A program made the position numbers and the translations under genes. Shown here piece after piece: positions 1 to 6,189 of a DNA stretch of 9,024 nucleotides (positions are counted from its first letter, which is position 1; every line of letters starts with the position of its first letter). This DNA comes from Hyphomicrobiales bacterium (GTDB lineage Bacteria; Pseudomonadota; Alphaproteobacteria; Rhodobacterales; Rhodobacteraceae), in the NCBI GenBank assembly GCA_003558415.1, contig PWLT01000023.1:1-9024 (forward strand). The letters run 5' to 3'. The notes under the pieces are model-generated. The model was not told the origin of the DNA. It searched no databases and saw only the letters and a list, made by a program, of their open reading frames with translations.

Positions 1-105
1 GCCATTATCGACGCCTGTTGCGATGCCTGGATGCGCCTCGTCGCCGAACCTGACCGGATCAAGTCACTCTGTAGCTACCCATGGATCATGAAGGTCGCTT
101 CATAG
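1..105 (+). CDS. IS630-family transposase, C-terminal end (partial)
   Basis: An open frame enters from the left edge and runs 34 codons to a TAG at 103-105. The tail contains AIIDACCDAWMRL, then a proline and PDRIKSL, then a Trp near the end. This resembles the C-terminus of IS630-family DDE transposases, where an acidic-CC-AW segment followed by P-x-x-I-x-S-x and a final W motif closes the protein. The catalytic DDE residues would lie outside the window, so I cannot tell whether the element is intact. The frame points toward the end of the neighbouring minus-strand catabolic operon and stops 130 bases from ortB. The right end of the element should follow shortly after the stop; CTGGTATCAG at 110-119 is a possible edge because IS630 elements insert at TA, but I cannot confirm a terminal repeat without the left end. 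Only 34 residues support the call. Confidence 0.7.
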   Translation, partial: AIIDACCDAWMRLVAEPDRIKSLCSYPWIMKVAS

Positions 106-172
106 ACTCGCTGGTATCAGAAGGTCGGGCAGCACAGTGCTGGTAATCCGCCCGCCTGTGGGGCAGGCGTAT
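106..172. other. Gap between IS630 transposase and operon terminator, two small hairpins
   Basis: No gene is supported here. Two short perfect inverted repeats are visible. CAGCAC/GTGCTG has 6-bp arms (130-135 and 137-142) around a single base. CGCCTG/CAGGCG has 6-bp arms (153-158 and 164-169) around a 5-base loop. They could be part of the insertion-sequence right end, or secondary terminator elements serving either the transposase on the plus strand or the operon on the minus strand. Neither is followed by a T-run. The junction between mobile element and host DNA presumably falls in this stretch. Confidence 0.4.
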
Positions 173-196
173 GCCCGGGCCGCAAGCGGCCCGGGC
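173..196 (-). terminator. GC-rich hairpin after ortB, probable operon terminator
   Basis: A perfect inverted repeat has 11-bp arms GCCCGGGCCGC (173-183) and GCGGCCCGGGC (186-196) around AA, so in practice about 10 bp with a 4-base loop. In the minus direction it begins 39 bases beyond the ortB stop codon. No T-run follows on the minus strand (it reads ATACGCC), so it is not a textbook intrinsic terminator. Strong GC stems without a clear U-tract are common after operons in high-GC alphaproteobacteria. Because the structure is symmetric, it may also block transcription coming from the transposase on the plus strand. Confidence 0.6.
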
Positions 197-235
197 GGCA
201 TGAAACCGATCAACGCAACACGCCTTAGCCCGGGA

Positions 236-1645
236 TCAGCCTTCCGCCAGGATTGCCCGCACAGCAGCCGGTGCACTGCGCGAGTCATCGGCCAAGAAGG
301 CTATGTCCTCGGCATCAAACGTTGCATCGGACCGGGCGACGGTGGCGGCGGCCTTGCGGATCATGCTGTGCCGCAGCTGGTCGAGCGAGGCATCGCGCAA
401 ACGCAATTGCCCCGGATTTTCGGGGATCATCACGCTTTCGCCCGGCACTTCGCTTTCGGGGTCGCCGCGGCGCACTGCAACCCCGCGCGCGCGGGCAAAG
501 CCCAGCTGCGCCGAGGGTTGTTTGCCCGCGCCGGCGTATTCGGTTTCCTGCACCACGATGGTCTGATCTGCGTCCATCTCTTGCGCCAGGGCAATGGCCG
601 CCGCAAGCGAGACATTGCCCGCCGGGCCGCGCTCCAGCCCCTCGAGCCGCGCCAGCGCCTCGGTCACGTAAAATACCTCCCCTTGTTTCACCAGCAGGTA
701 GCGGTCCATGTAGCGCAGCGCGCGGGCGGCGTTGCGCGGCACATCGGTGCGGTCGGGCCAGCTGGCAAAGGGGATGCCGAAACCGGTATGCCCGGTGGTG
801 AAATGCTTGCGGTTGAAATCGCGATCACTGGCCATGTGCAACCCGCTCAGATCGACGCTGGCGGCGATGACCCGGGTATCGTGCGCCCCGGCCTTGATCA
901 GACCGCGCGCGGTGCCGGTCAGGTTGCCGCCGCCGGCATGGGTGCAGATCACCGCATCGGGGGCGCGGCCGGTTGCGGCCTGCATCTGCTCGACGATCTC
1001 GACGCCCAGAGGCTCCACCCCGGCGATGGCATAGGGGGTATAGAGCGAGGCGTTGAAATAGCCCGTCTCCTCCAGAACCCGCAGGAACTGGTAGAACAGC
1101 TCTGGCCCGACCGAAAGCTGCAACACCTCGGCGCCATAGACCTCGCAGGCGCGGCCTTTCTCCAGAATCTCGGGCTGGCCGATGCCGTGGCTGTCGAACA
1201 CCTCCTGCACCACCACGCAGCCCAAGCCCCGCATCGCCGCCTGGCTGGCGACGGCGGCGCCATAATTGCCGCTGGTCGCCGCCACCGCGCCGCGAAAGCC
1301 CGCAGCCTGCGCGTGGTGGAGGCTGAGCGAGGCGCGGCGCGCCTTGTAGCTGCCCGAGGGGTTGGCGGCCTCGTCCTTGATGAAGATACGCGCGCCCTTG
1401 CCGCGCGGGGCGAGGCTGCGCACCAGCCGATTGATCTGACGCAGCTCGATCAGCGCGGTATTGCCCACGCCCGAGCGCGCCTGAATCTCGCGCACCTCGT
1501 CCAGCCGATAGGGCACCTGCGCCATCAGCCCCTCGTAATCGAACGCCACCGGCCGGGCGAGGAATGGCGCATAGTCCAGCCCCATCGCGGCCAGCATCGT
1601 CTCATTTCGCCGGGCCATGACGGCGGCGTAATCGTCGCGGCTCAT
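236..1645 (-). CDS. ortB: 2-amino-4-oxopentanoate thiolase, large PLP subunit (OrtB)
   Basis: This is a 469-residue fold-type II PLP enzyme. With OrtA it should catalyse CoA-dependent cleavage of 2-amino-4-oxopentanoate to acetyl-CoA and D-alanine, the last step of the oxidative ornithine branch known from Clostridium sticklandii. Visible motifs are NPSGSYKAR at 95-103, with K101 as the expected PLP Schiff-base lysine; SGNYGAA at 125-131, the loop over the cofactor ring; and HAGGGN at 236-241, the glycine-rich phosphate-binding loop. The length matches clostridial OrtB (about 470). The start ATG overlaps the ortA stop by four bases (ATGA), typical of translationally coupled subunits, and the small OrtA partner rules strongly for OrtB over threonine synthase or diaminopropionate ammonia-lyase, which share the fold. 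It is the last gene of the operon. Cytoplasmic, no signal peptide. Family call is strong; in vivo substrate is inferred from family and neighbours. Confidence 0.9.
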   Translation of the reverse strand: MSRDDYAAVMARRNETMLAAMGLDYAPFLARPVAFDYEGLMAQVPYRLDEVREIQARSGVGNTALIELRQINRLVRSLAPRGKGARIFIKDEAANPSGSYKARRASLSLHHAQAAGFRGAVAATSGNYGAAVASQAAMRGLGCVVVQEVFDSHGIGQPEILEKGRACEVYGAEVLQLSVGPELFYQFLRVLEETGYFNASLYTPYAIAGVEPLGVEIVEQMQAATGRAPDAVICTHAGGGNLTGTARGLIKAGAHDTRVIAASVDLSGLHMASDRDFNRKHFTTGHTGFGIPFASWPDRTDVPRNAARALRYMDRYLLVKQGEVFYVTEALARLEGLERGPAGNVSLAAAIALAQEMDADQTIVVQETEYAGAGKQPSAQLGFARARGVAVRRGDPESEVPGESVMIPENPGQLRLRDASLDQLRHSMIRKAAATVARSDATFDAEDIAFLADDSRSAPAAVRAILAEG

Positions 1646-1956
1646 TGCGCGTCCTCCGCAAGCGATTGCACCATGGCGCGCAGTTCTTCGCCGGCTTGCA
1701 GAAGCTCGGGGATGGCGGCGCCGAAGTCATGGCCATAGGGCGGGTTCAGCGCCTCGAGTCGGCCTTCATGCACCCGGCCCAGGGTGCTGCGGATCTCGAC
1801 CAGATCGCCCGGCTCGGCCTTTTGGGTGAGCAGCCAGCCCTTGACGCGCATCTCCAGCGGCACGGCGCGGGTTTCCTTGGGGATGCCCGGTGCGCGGGCC
1901 TCGGGGGACAGAAGGATGCTGTGGATCCTGACCCAATCTCCGGCGTGGCAGATCAT
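1642..1956 (-). CDS. ortA: 2-amino-4-oxopentanoate thiolase, small subunit (OrtA)
   Basis: A 104-residue protein beginning MICHAGDWVRIH. It resembles the small alpha subunit of 2-amino-4-oxopentanoate thiolase, which is about 100 residues in clostridia. Recognisable family features are the start GDWV-x-IH, the stretch APGIPKETRAVPLEMRVKG (22-40) and NPPYGHDFG (71-79). It has no PLP site of its own; catalysis is assigned to OrtB, and OrtA is required for the heteromeric enzyme. The middle part (about 41-70, GD-x-V-E-I-x-S-x-x-G) looks like a small beta-barrel, but that is my reading only. An AAGGAG-like ribosome site lies 8 bases before the ATG (GGAG at about 1965-1968). The gene starts 22 bases after ord and overlaps ortB by four bases, so the three genes are one transcriptional unit in the clostridial order. 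Known examples are always next to ortB, which makes the call firm despite the short length. Confidence 0.9.
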   Translation of the reverse strand: MICHAGDWVRIHSILLSPEARAPGIPKETRAVPLEMRVKGWLLTQKAEPGDLVEIRSTLGRVHEGRLEALNPPYGHDFGAAIPELLQAGEELRAMVQSLAEDAQ

Positions 1957-1978
1957 GGCGAATGCTCCTTTCTTCGGT

Positions 1979-2989
1979 TCAGGCCTGGGGCACAGTCAGC
2001 GGCAGGTCGGTCAGATGCACAAGCCCCGGCTGCGCGCGGCTCAGATGGGCCACCGCGTTTACCGCCGCGGCGGCGGTGCCCGCGCCGCCCGGAATTTCAG
2101 GGGCGGTGGTCATCTCGATCACCTGATCGCCGCGAATGCGCAATGTGTCCGAGGTGCGCTGCCCTTCGGCCTCGGGGCGGATCTGCTGGGGGTGTTCGAG
2201 CCGCATCACCTCGCGCCCGTCGCGATAGGCGGTGGCGCTGTGCAGACAGCCCGCCACCTGTCCGGGGGCGATCTGCATATGCGGCGTCTCGCGCGCCACG
2301 CCCGAGACGATGGGGGCGCGGGTTTCCTCAATCCGCTCTACGGTCCAGCACAAATGCCGCGCGATCAGCGCGATGGACTGGGCAAAGCCCACATGCCCTA
2401 CCACGCGGCCCGTGCGCAGCCCGTCCTCGAACGCCTCGGGCGACAGGCCCACGCCCTGACCGCGCAGCACGGTGGGGCCGAAATCCGACAGGTCATTGAC
2501 CCGGCGCAGATGCAGGTGATCGACCCGCTCCATCGGCACGGTAAGCGCCAGCGCCAGCACATCCATGGCAAAGCCGGGGTTGACCCCGGTGCCCATGACC
2601 CGCGTGCCGTGCTGGCGTGCAATGGCATCAAGCCGCGCGGCAATCGCCGGGTCTGCCGCGGCAGGCAGCGTCATTTCCTCGGCGATCGAGATCACGTCAT
2701 GGCCGTGTCCAAGGCACAATTCGATCTGCGCGGCGACATCGCGCAGGAATGACCCGGTGGCGTGCAGCACCGTGGCGCGCGGCGTCTGCGCGAGCGCGGC
2801 GCCGGCATCGGCCGACACGAGCGGCCCGGCAGTGCCATCCTCCAGCCCCGCGACGCGGCCCAGTGGCTGGCCCGCCTTGGCCGGGTCGGGGTCGATCGCG
2901 GCGCATATCCGGTAGCCGCGCGCCACCGCCAGCCGCGCCATGCGCTGGCCCATCGCGCCAAGGCCGAAAAGGATGATGTCTTGCGCCAT
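1979..2989 (-). CDS. ord: 2,4-diaminopentanoate dehydrogenase (Ord)
   Basis: A 336-residue NAD(P)-dependent amine dehydrogenase of the DapB-like group. The family enzyme oxidatively deaminates (2R,4S)-2,4-diaminopentanoate at C4 to 2-amino-4-oxopentanoate, the substrate of OrtAB. The N-terminus is a Rossmann fold with GLGAMG at 9-14 and an acidic residue D33 after the second strand, which would favour NAD over NADP. Family-specific stretches follow: HATGS (76-80), ISIAEEM (100-106), GTGVNPGF (133-140), NDLSDFGPTV (165-174), EETRAPIVS (221-229), EHPQQIRPE (265-273) and APEIPGGAGTA (296-306). These match my memory of clostridial Ord closely and go beyond general DapB similarity, and the length is right. 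A ribosome site AAGGAAG precedes the ATG by about 7 bases. It follows dctM by 34 bases and precedes ortA by 22. Cytoplasmic. A relaxed or shifted substrate preference cannot be excluded from sequence. Confidence 0.9.
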   Translation of the reverse strand: MAQDIILFGLGAMGQRMARLAVARGYRICAAIDPDPAKAGQPLGRVAGLEDGTAGPLVSADAGAALAQTPRATVLHATGSFLRDVAAQIELCLGHGHDVISIAEEMTLPAAADPAIAARLDAIARQHGTRVMGTGVNPGFAMDVLALALTVPMERVDHLHLRRVNDLSDFGPTVLRGQGVGLSPEAFEDGLRTGRVVGHVGFAQSIALIARHLCWTVERIEETRAPIVSGVARETPHMQIAPGQVAGCLHSATAYRDGREVMRLEHPQQIRPEAEGQRTSDTLRIRGDQVIEMTTAPEIPGGAGTAAAAVNAVAHLSRAQPGLVHLTDLPLTVPQA

Positions 2990-3023
2990 CGCGGGGCTTC
3001 CTTGCTTGCTGTAACGAACCGGA

Positions 3024-4310
3024 TCAGACGAAGCCGAGCAGACGCGGCAGCGTCAGCGAAATCGCCGGGATGTAGACCACCGCGGCCAGCACCGCGACCT
3101 CGACCAGGATGAAGGGCAGAATGCGCCAGGCCACATCCTCGAACCGGACCTTGCCGACCGATGACGCCACGAAAAGGCACGCCCCCAGCGGTGGCGTGGC
3201 CAGCGCGATGTTGAGGTTGACGATCATGACGATCCCGAAATGCAGTGGGTCGATGCCCAGCGACACCGCGATCGGGTGCAGGATCGGGCCGAGGATGATC
3301 AGGATGGCCGTCATCTCCATGAACATGCCGATCAGCAACAACGCTAGCGACACGACAAAAAGGAAAACCAACGGGTTGTCGCTGATGCCCAGAAGCAGAT
3401 CGGCCAGTTGCTGCGGGATGCCCTCTTTCGCCAGCACCCAGCCCAGGATCGACGCGGCGGCAAGGATGATGAACACCGCCCCCGAGGCGCGGACCATGTC
3501 GTAGAGCACCTGCCACAGGTCGCGCAGGCCGAAATTTCGGTAAAGCACCACGCCCACGACAAGCGCGTAAAGCACGGCCACTGCCGCGGCCTCGGTCGGG
3601 GTGAAGACCCCGCCCAGGATGCCGCCCAGAATGATGAGCGGCATCATCAGTGGCACGATGGCGCGGCGCAGAGCCGTGCCCAGCGGCGGTGTCTCGCCGC
3701 GCAGATGCGCCACCGGCAGGTCGTCGCGCCGGGCGCGGAGCGCGATATAGCCCATCAGCGCCAGCGCCATGAGGATGCCCGGCACCACCCCGGCCGCGAA
3801 GAGCCCTGCGATCGAGACCTGCATCAGCGAGCCATAGATCACCATGATGATCGAGGGCGGGATGATCGGCCCGATCACCGAAGAGGCCGCGGTGACGGCA
3901 GCGGCGAAATCGCGGCGGTAGCCCTGAGCGGCCATGGCCGGGATGATCATGCGCCCGATGGCCGCTGTGTCGGCCACCGCCGCCCCGGTCAGTCCGGCAA
4001 AGAACACCGAGACCAGCACATTGACATGTGCCAGCGCGCCGCGCACCCGGCCCACCAGCGCATTGGCCAGATCGACCAGCCGGTCGGTGATGCGGATGCG
4101 GTTCATGATGTCGCCGGCCAGGATGAAGAACGGCATCGCCATCAGCGAGAACATGTCGATGCCCGAAAAGAGCCGCATCGGCACCAGCCGGATCAGGCTG
4201 GGCCCGTCGGATTGCACCAGCGCCACCAGCGCCGTGATCCCGATGGCAAAGGCCAGCGGAGTGCCGAACAGCACCAGCGCGGCAAAGACCCCCAGGATGA
4301 GCCAGACCAT
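3024..4310 (-). CDS. dctM: TRAP transporter large permease (DctM)
   Basis: A 428-residue, highly hydrophobic inner-membrane protein of about 12 membrane segments. It is the ion-coupled translocation subunit of a tripartite TRAP importer, which uses a sodium or proton gradient rather than ATP. Family features: IDMFSLMAMPFFILAGDIM (51-69), GLTGAAVADTAAIG (106-119), SSVIGPIIPPSIIMVIYG (143-160), GVFTPTEAAAVAVLYAL (234-250) and the long conserved C-terminal run MEMTAILIILGPILHPIA (331-348) followed by NIALATPPLG (367-376). The start is the ATG at 4310, whose A is shared with the dctQ stop TGA (TGATG), so the two membrane subunits are translationally coupled. The open frame extends 44 codons further upstream, but that part is Arg/Gly/Ala-rich non-membrane sequence lying inside dctQ. 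It is followed after 34 bases by ord, which ties the transporter to the amino acid pathway. Confidence 0.95.
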   Translation of the reverse strand: MVWLILGVFAALVLFGTPLAFAIGITALVALVQSDGPSLIRLVPMRLFSGIDMFSLMAMPFFILAGDIMNRIRITDRLVDLANALVGRVRGALAHVNVLVSVFFAGLTGAAVADTAAIGRMIIPAMAAQGYRRDFAAAVTAASSVIGPIIPPSIIMVIYGSLMQVSIAGLFAAGVVPGILMALALMGYIALRARRDDLPVAHLRGETPPLGTALRRAIVPLMMPLIILGGILGGVFTPTEAAAVAVLYALVVGVVLYRNFGLRDLWQVLYDMVRASGAVFIILAAASILGWVLAKEGIPQQLADLLLGISDNPLVFLFVVSLALLLIGMFMEMTAILIILGPILHPIAVSLGIDPLHFGIVMIVNLNIALATPPLGACLFVASSVGKVRFEDVAWRILPFILVEVAVLAAVVYIPAISLTLPRLLGFV

Positions 4311-4840
4311 CAGATCGTGCCTCCGCCTGTGGGGGGCTCTTGCGCGGCGCCCGCGCGCTCGCCCATCAGCATCAGCAGAGTCTGAATCACATGCTGCGCC
4401 AGCATCAGTGCCCCGGCCACCGGCACCGCCAGAAGCGGCCACATCATCGACACCCTGAGTGCGGGAGAAACCTGCCGGGCGCCGCGTTCAGCCGCGGCCC
4501 ATCCCTCGACCGTCATGATCCACAGGAACCATCCGATCAGCGCCGCCACCACCAGGTCGCCCAGCAGCCGGACGGGCGCAGGCAGCCGGTCGCGTATAGC
4601 GGTGATGCGGATATGCTCGCCGTGGCGCAGCGTGACCGAGGCGCCCACCAACCCGATCCAGATCATCAGGTAGCGCGCCAGTTCCTCGGACCAGGAAATC
4701 GGCGCGTTGAGTACATATCGGTAGAAGGTCGCCGCCAGCACCACCGCCACCATCGTCGCCCCCGCTGCCACCAGCGGGATGACTGTGGCCATCTCGAGCC
4801 AGCGCGACAGCCTGTTCAGGCTATGGGCAAGGCGAGACAC
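4310..4840 (-). CDS. dctQ: TRAP transporter small permease (DctQ)
   Basis: A 176-residue inner-membrane protein, the small subunit of the TRAP importer. Four membrane segments are visible at about 18-40, 55-73, 92-112 and 132-155. The family signature RYVLNAPISWSEELARYLMI (41-60) leads into a WIGLVGAS stretch, and HGEHIRI (73-79) follows, as in typical DctQ proteins. The start codon is GTG (4838-4840), with AGGAG at 4851-4855 ten bases upstream, a rather long spacing; no ATG in the right place exists before the first membrane segment, so GTG is preferred. The weak start and the hairpin just upstream suggest lower expression than dctP. The C-terminal tail (161-176) is Ala/Gly/Pro-rich and cytoplasmic. 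It shares one base with dctM. Confidence 0.93.
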   Translation of the reverse strand: MSRLAHSLNRLSRWLEMATVIPLVAAGATMVAVVLAATFYRYVLNAPISWSEELARYLMIWIGLVGASVTLRHGEHIRITAIRDRLPAPVRLLGDLVVAALIGWFLWIMTVEGWAAAERGARQVSPALRVSMMWPLLAVPVAGALMLAQHVIQTLLMLMGERAGAAQEPPTGGGTI

Positions 4841-4872
4841 CTGCGGCAGGCTCCTGTTGTCGAGAAAGGCGA

Positions 4873-4905
4873 TGCTGCGCCCGGCGCGGGCTTGGCCGGG
4901 CGCAG
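4873..4905 (-). terminator. Strong intercistronic hairpin between dctP and dctQ
   Basis: A perfect inverted repeat has 12-bp arms GCTGCGCCCGGC (4873-4884) and GCCGGGCGCAGC (4894-4905) around a 9-base loop. In the minus direction it begins 19 bases after the dctP stop and ends 17 bases before the AGGAG of dctQ. The bases beyond the stem on the minus strand (ATCGCCTTTCTC) carry only a weak T-run. The position is typical for a partial terminator or an mRNA 3'-end stabiliser that lets the binding protein be made in excess over the membrane subunits. Whether transcription stops or passes cannot be read from the sequence. Confidence 0.6.
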
Positions 4906-4924
4906 CCCAGATGTGCGGGATCGG

Positions 4925-5971
4925 TCAGTCGGTGCCGTAGAGCTCGGCCTCGGCCTCGGCCACCGCAGCAAGCAGGGCCTCGGCCAGGTCGACGGCCTCG
5001 GGGCCGATTTCGTCGGCAAGCACCTCCATCACCGCCGGCACGGCCAGTTCGCGGAACTCGGCCAACTCTTCGGGCGAGGGAGCATAGACCTCGAGCCCGG
5101 CTTCTTCGAGGAAGGCGGTGCCGAACTGATCGGCCCGCAGGCCCATCTTGGCACCCCGTCCGGCGACCTTGGCTGCCTCGACCGCGGTGGTGAAGATGCG
5201 CTTCTGCTCGGGCGTCAGGCTGTCGAGGAACATGTCGCTCGTCACCCACCAATCGGCACCGTAGAGGTGATTGGTGACCGTTGCATAGCTCTGCACCTCT
5301 TGCAGGTTGCCCACGGCGACAATCGGGATCGGGTTGTGCTGGGCATCGACGACGCCGGTTTCAAGCGCGCTGTAAAGCTCGTCCCAGGGCACCGGGGTTG
5401 CCGCGGCGCCAAGCGCGTTCATCATCGCCTCGTGGCTGGGCACCGACATGGTGCGCACGCGCAGCCCCTCCATGTCAGCGGGGGAGCGCACCTCGCGTGA
5501 GCTGTTGGTGAAGACATAGAAATCGCCCGCCGTCACCGCCAGCAGGCGCAGGTCTGTCGCGGTGTGGAACTCCTCGGCCAGCGCCTGGCCGAAGGGCCCG
5601 TCGAACACCCGGTCGGCCACCACTTCGTCAGGAAAGGCGAAAGGCAACTCGATGGCGTTGATCGCCGGGTAGAACTGCGCCAATCCGCCGATGGCGGCGA
5701 TGTTGACCTCAATGATGCCGGCCTGGGTCAGCTCCATCCGCTCGCGCTGGTCACCGAGAGCGCTGGCGGCCTGTATATCCACGGCCATGGTGCCGTTCGA
5801 GCGCGTTTCGATGATGTCCTTGAACACCAGCGCCGAGAGATGCGCGGCCGAGGTGCTGGCATCGGCCGGTTCCTCATGCGCCACGGTGATCGTTATGTCC
5901 TGCGCCAGAACCGGCGCGGCAAGCAGGGCAAATGCTGCACCTGCCAGAGCAGTTCTTCCAAATTGGATCAT
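4925..5971 (-). CDS. dctP: TRAP transporter substrate-binding protein (DctP)
   Basis: A 348-residue periplasmic binding protein that delivers the substrate to DctQM. A signal peptide is clear: MIQFGR, then a hydrophobic run from T7 to about L22, with likely cleavage after A23 in APVLA|QD. The mature protein shows the DctP fold: ALGDQRERMELTQAG (71-85), LPFAFPDE (109-116), GLRVRTMSVPS (169-179), in which R173 aligns with the conserved arginine that grips a substrate carboxylate, and PWDELYSALETGVVDAQHNP (195-214) with N213 at the usual second contact. The start at 5971 is set by the signal peptide and by AGGAG at 5980-5984; an in-frame ATG 36 codons upstream gives no plausible leader. It heads the dctPQM-ord-ortAB operon. 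The C-terminal 25 residues are unusually Ala/Glu-rich. The arginine indicates a carboxylated ligand; by context this would be 2,4-diaminopentanoate or a relative, but that is inference. Confidence 0.94.
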   Translation of the reverse strand: MIQFGRTALAGAAFALLAAPVLAQDITITVAHEEPADASTSAAHLSALVFKDIIETRSNGTMAVDIQAASALGDQRERMELTQAGIIEVNIAAIGGLAQFYPAINAIELPFAFPDEVVADRVFDGPFGQALAEEFHTATDLRLLAVTAGDFYVFTNSSREVRSPADMEGLRVRTMSVPSHEAMMNALGAAATPVPWDELYSALETGVVDAQHNPIPIVAVGNLQEVQSYATVTNHLYGADWWVTSDMFLDSLTPEQKRIFTTAVEAAKVAGRGAKMGLRADQFGTAFLEEAGLEVYAPSPEELAEFRELAVPAVMEVLADEIGPEAVDLAEALLAAVAEAEAELYGTD

Positions 5972-5979
5972 TCCCGTCT

Positions 5980-5984
5980 CTCCT
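5980..5984 (-). promoter_or_regulatory. Ribosome binding site of dctP
   Basis: AGGAG on the minus strand lies 8 bases before the ATG at 5971. It decides the start of dctP in favour of the methionine of the signal peptide over the in-frame upstream ATG at 6079. Confidence 0.75.
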
Positions 5985-6071
5985 GTTGTGTGGCCCTCGT
6001 TTCGGCAGATGCCCGGCAGCCCACCGACGGCTCGATTGCCGGAGCTGGCACATGATCGCGCGCGCAGCCGG

Positions 6072-6088
6072 GCGTTCAATTGCGTTCA
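6072..6088. repeat. Tandem GCGTTCA half-sites one helical turn apart
   Basis: GCGTTCA occurs at 6072-6078 and again at 6082-6088, start to start exactly 10 bases, so both copies face the same side of the helix. The centre contains the palindrome CAATTG. It lies about 100 bases upstream of the dctP start. Such phased direct repeats are often operator half-sites; the likely binder would be the adjacent LysR-type protein, though LysR sites are more often inverted T-N11-A motifs. It may also be chance. Confidence 0.35.
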
Positions 6089-6169
6089 GCTTTCTGACGT
6101 GTCGTCCGGTCAGCCTCCGATGCCCGGCACAGACCCGCATTCGGCCCGATCCCAAGCGTGCGGCAGAGC

Positions 6170-6189
6170 TGTGTTCACATACAAGCACA
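6170..6189. promoter_or_regulatory. Imperfect dyad TGTG-N12-CACA upstream of dctP
   Basis: TGTGTTCACATACAAGCACA pairs at its first four and last four bases plus the sixth position, in an AT-rich setting unlike the surrounding DNA. It has the general look of a regulator site and includes T-N11-A spacings as expected for LysR-family operators. It is about 200 bases from the dctP start, so it could be an activator recognition site or lie by a distal promoter. Evidence is limited to symmetry and position. Confidence 0.3.

Noticed and set aside
236..1645. OrtB read as diaminopropionate ammonia-lyase or threonine synthase
   Set aside because: The PLP fold is shared, but the overlapping OrtA gene and the Ord gene next to it are specific to the thiolase.
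137..1738. A 533-codon open frame on the plus strand across ortB
   Set aside because: It is antisense to ortB and ortA, which have clear motifs. Its translation is His/Arg/Gly/Ala-rich without any domain, as expected for the mirror frame of a high-GC gene.
1979..2989. Ord read as dihydrodipicolinate reductase (DapB)
   Set aside because: It is longer than DapB (about 270 residues) and carries the Ord-specific stretches such as NDLSDFGPTV and EHPQQIRPE; the neighbours are catabolic, not lysine biosynthesis.
3408..4385. A 325-codon open frame on the plus strand across dctM
   Set aside because: The translation is extremely rich in His, Asp, Arg and Gln, the typical antisense image of a membrane protein gene; no start signal.
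4311..4442. A 44-codon N-terminal extension of dctM
   Set aside because: The extension is Arg/Gly/Ala-rich and lies within dctQ in another frame; the TGATG junction and the hydrophobic MVWLIL start fit the family.
4340..5500. A 386-codon open frame on the plus strand across dctQ and dctP
   Set aside because: It spans two well-identified minus-strand genes and the hairpin between them, with no recognisable motifs.
5972..6079. A 36-codon N-terminal extension of dctP
   Set aside because: It would put the signal peptide in the interior, and AGGAG sits just before the internal ATG at 5971.
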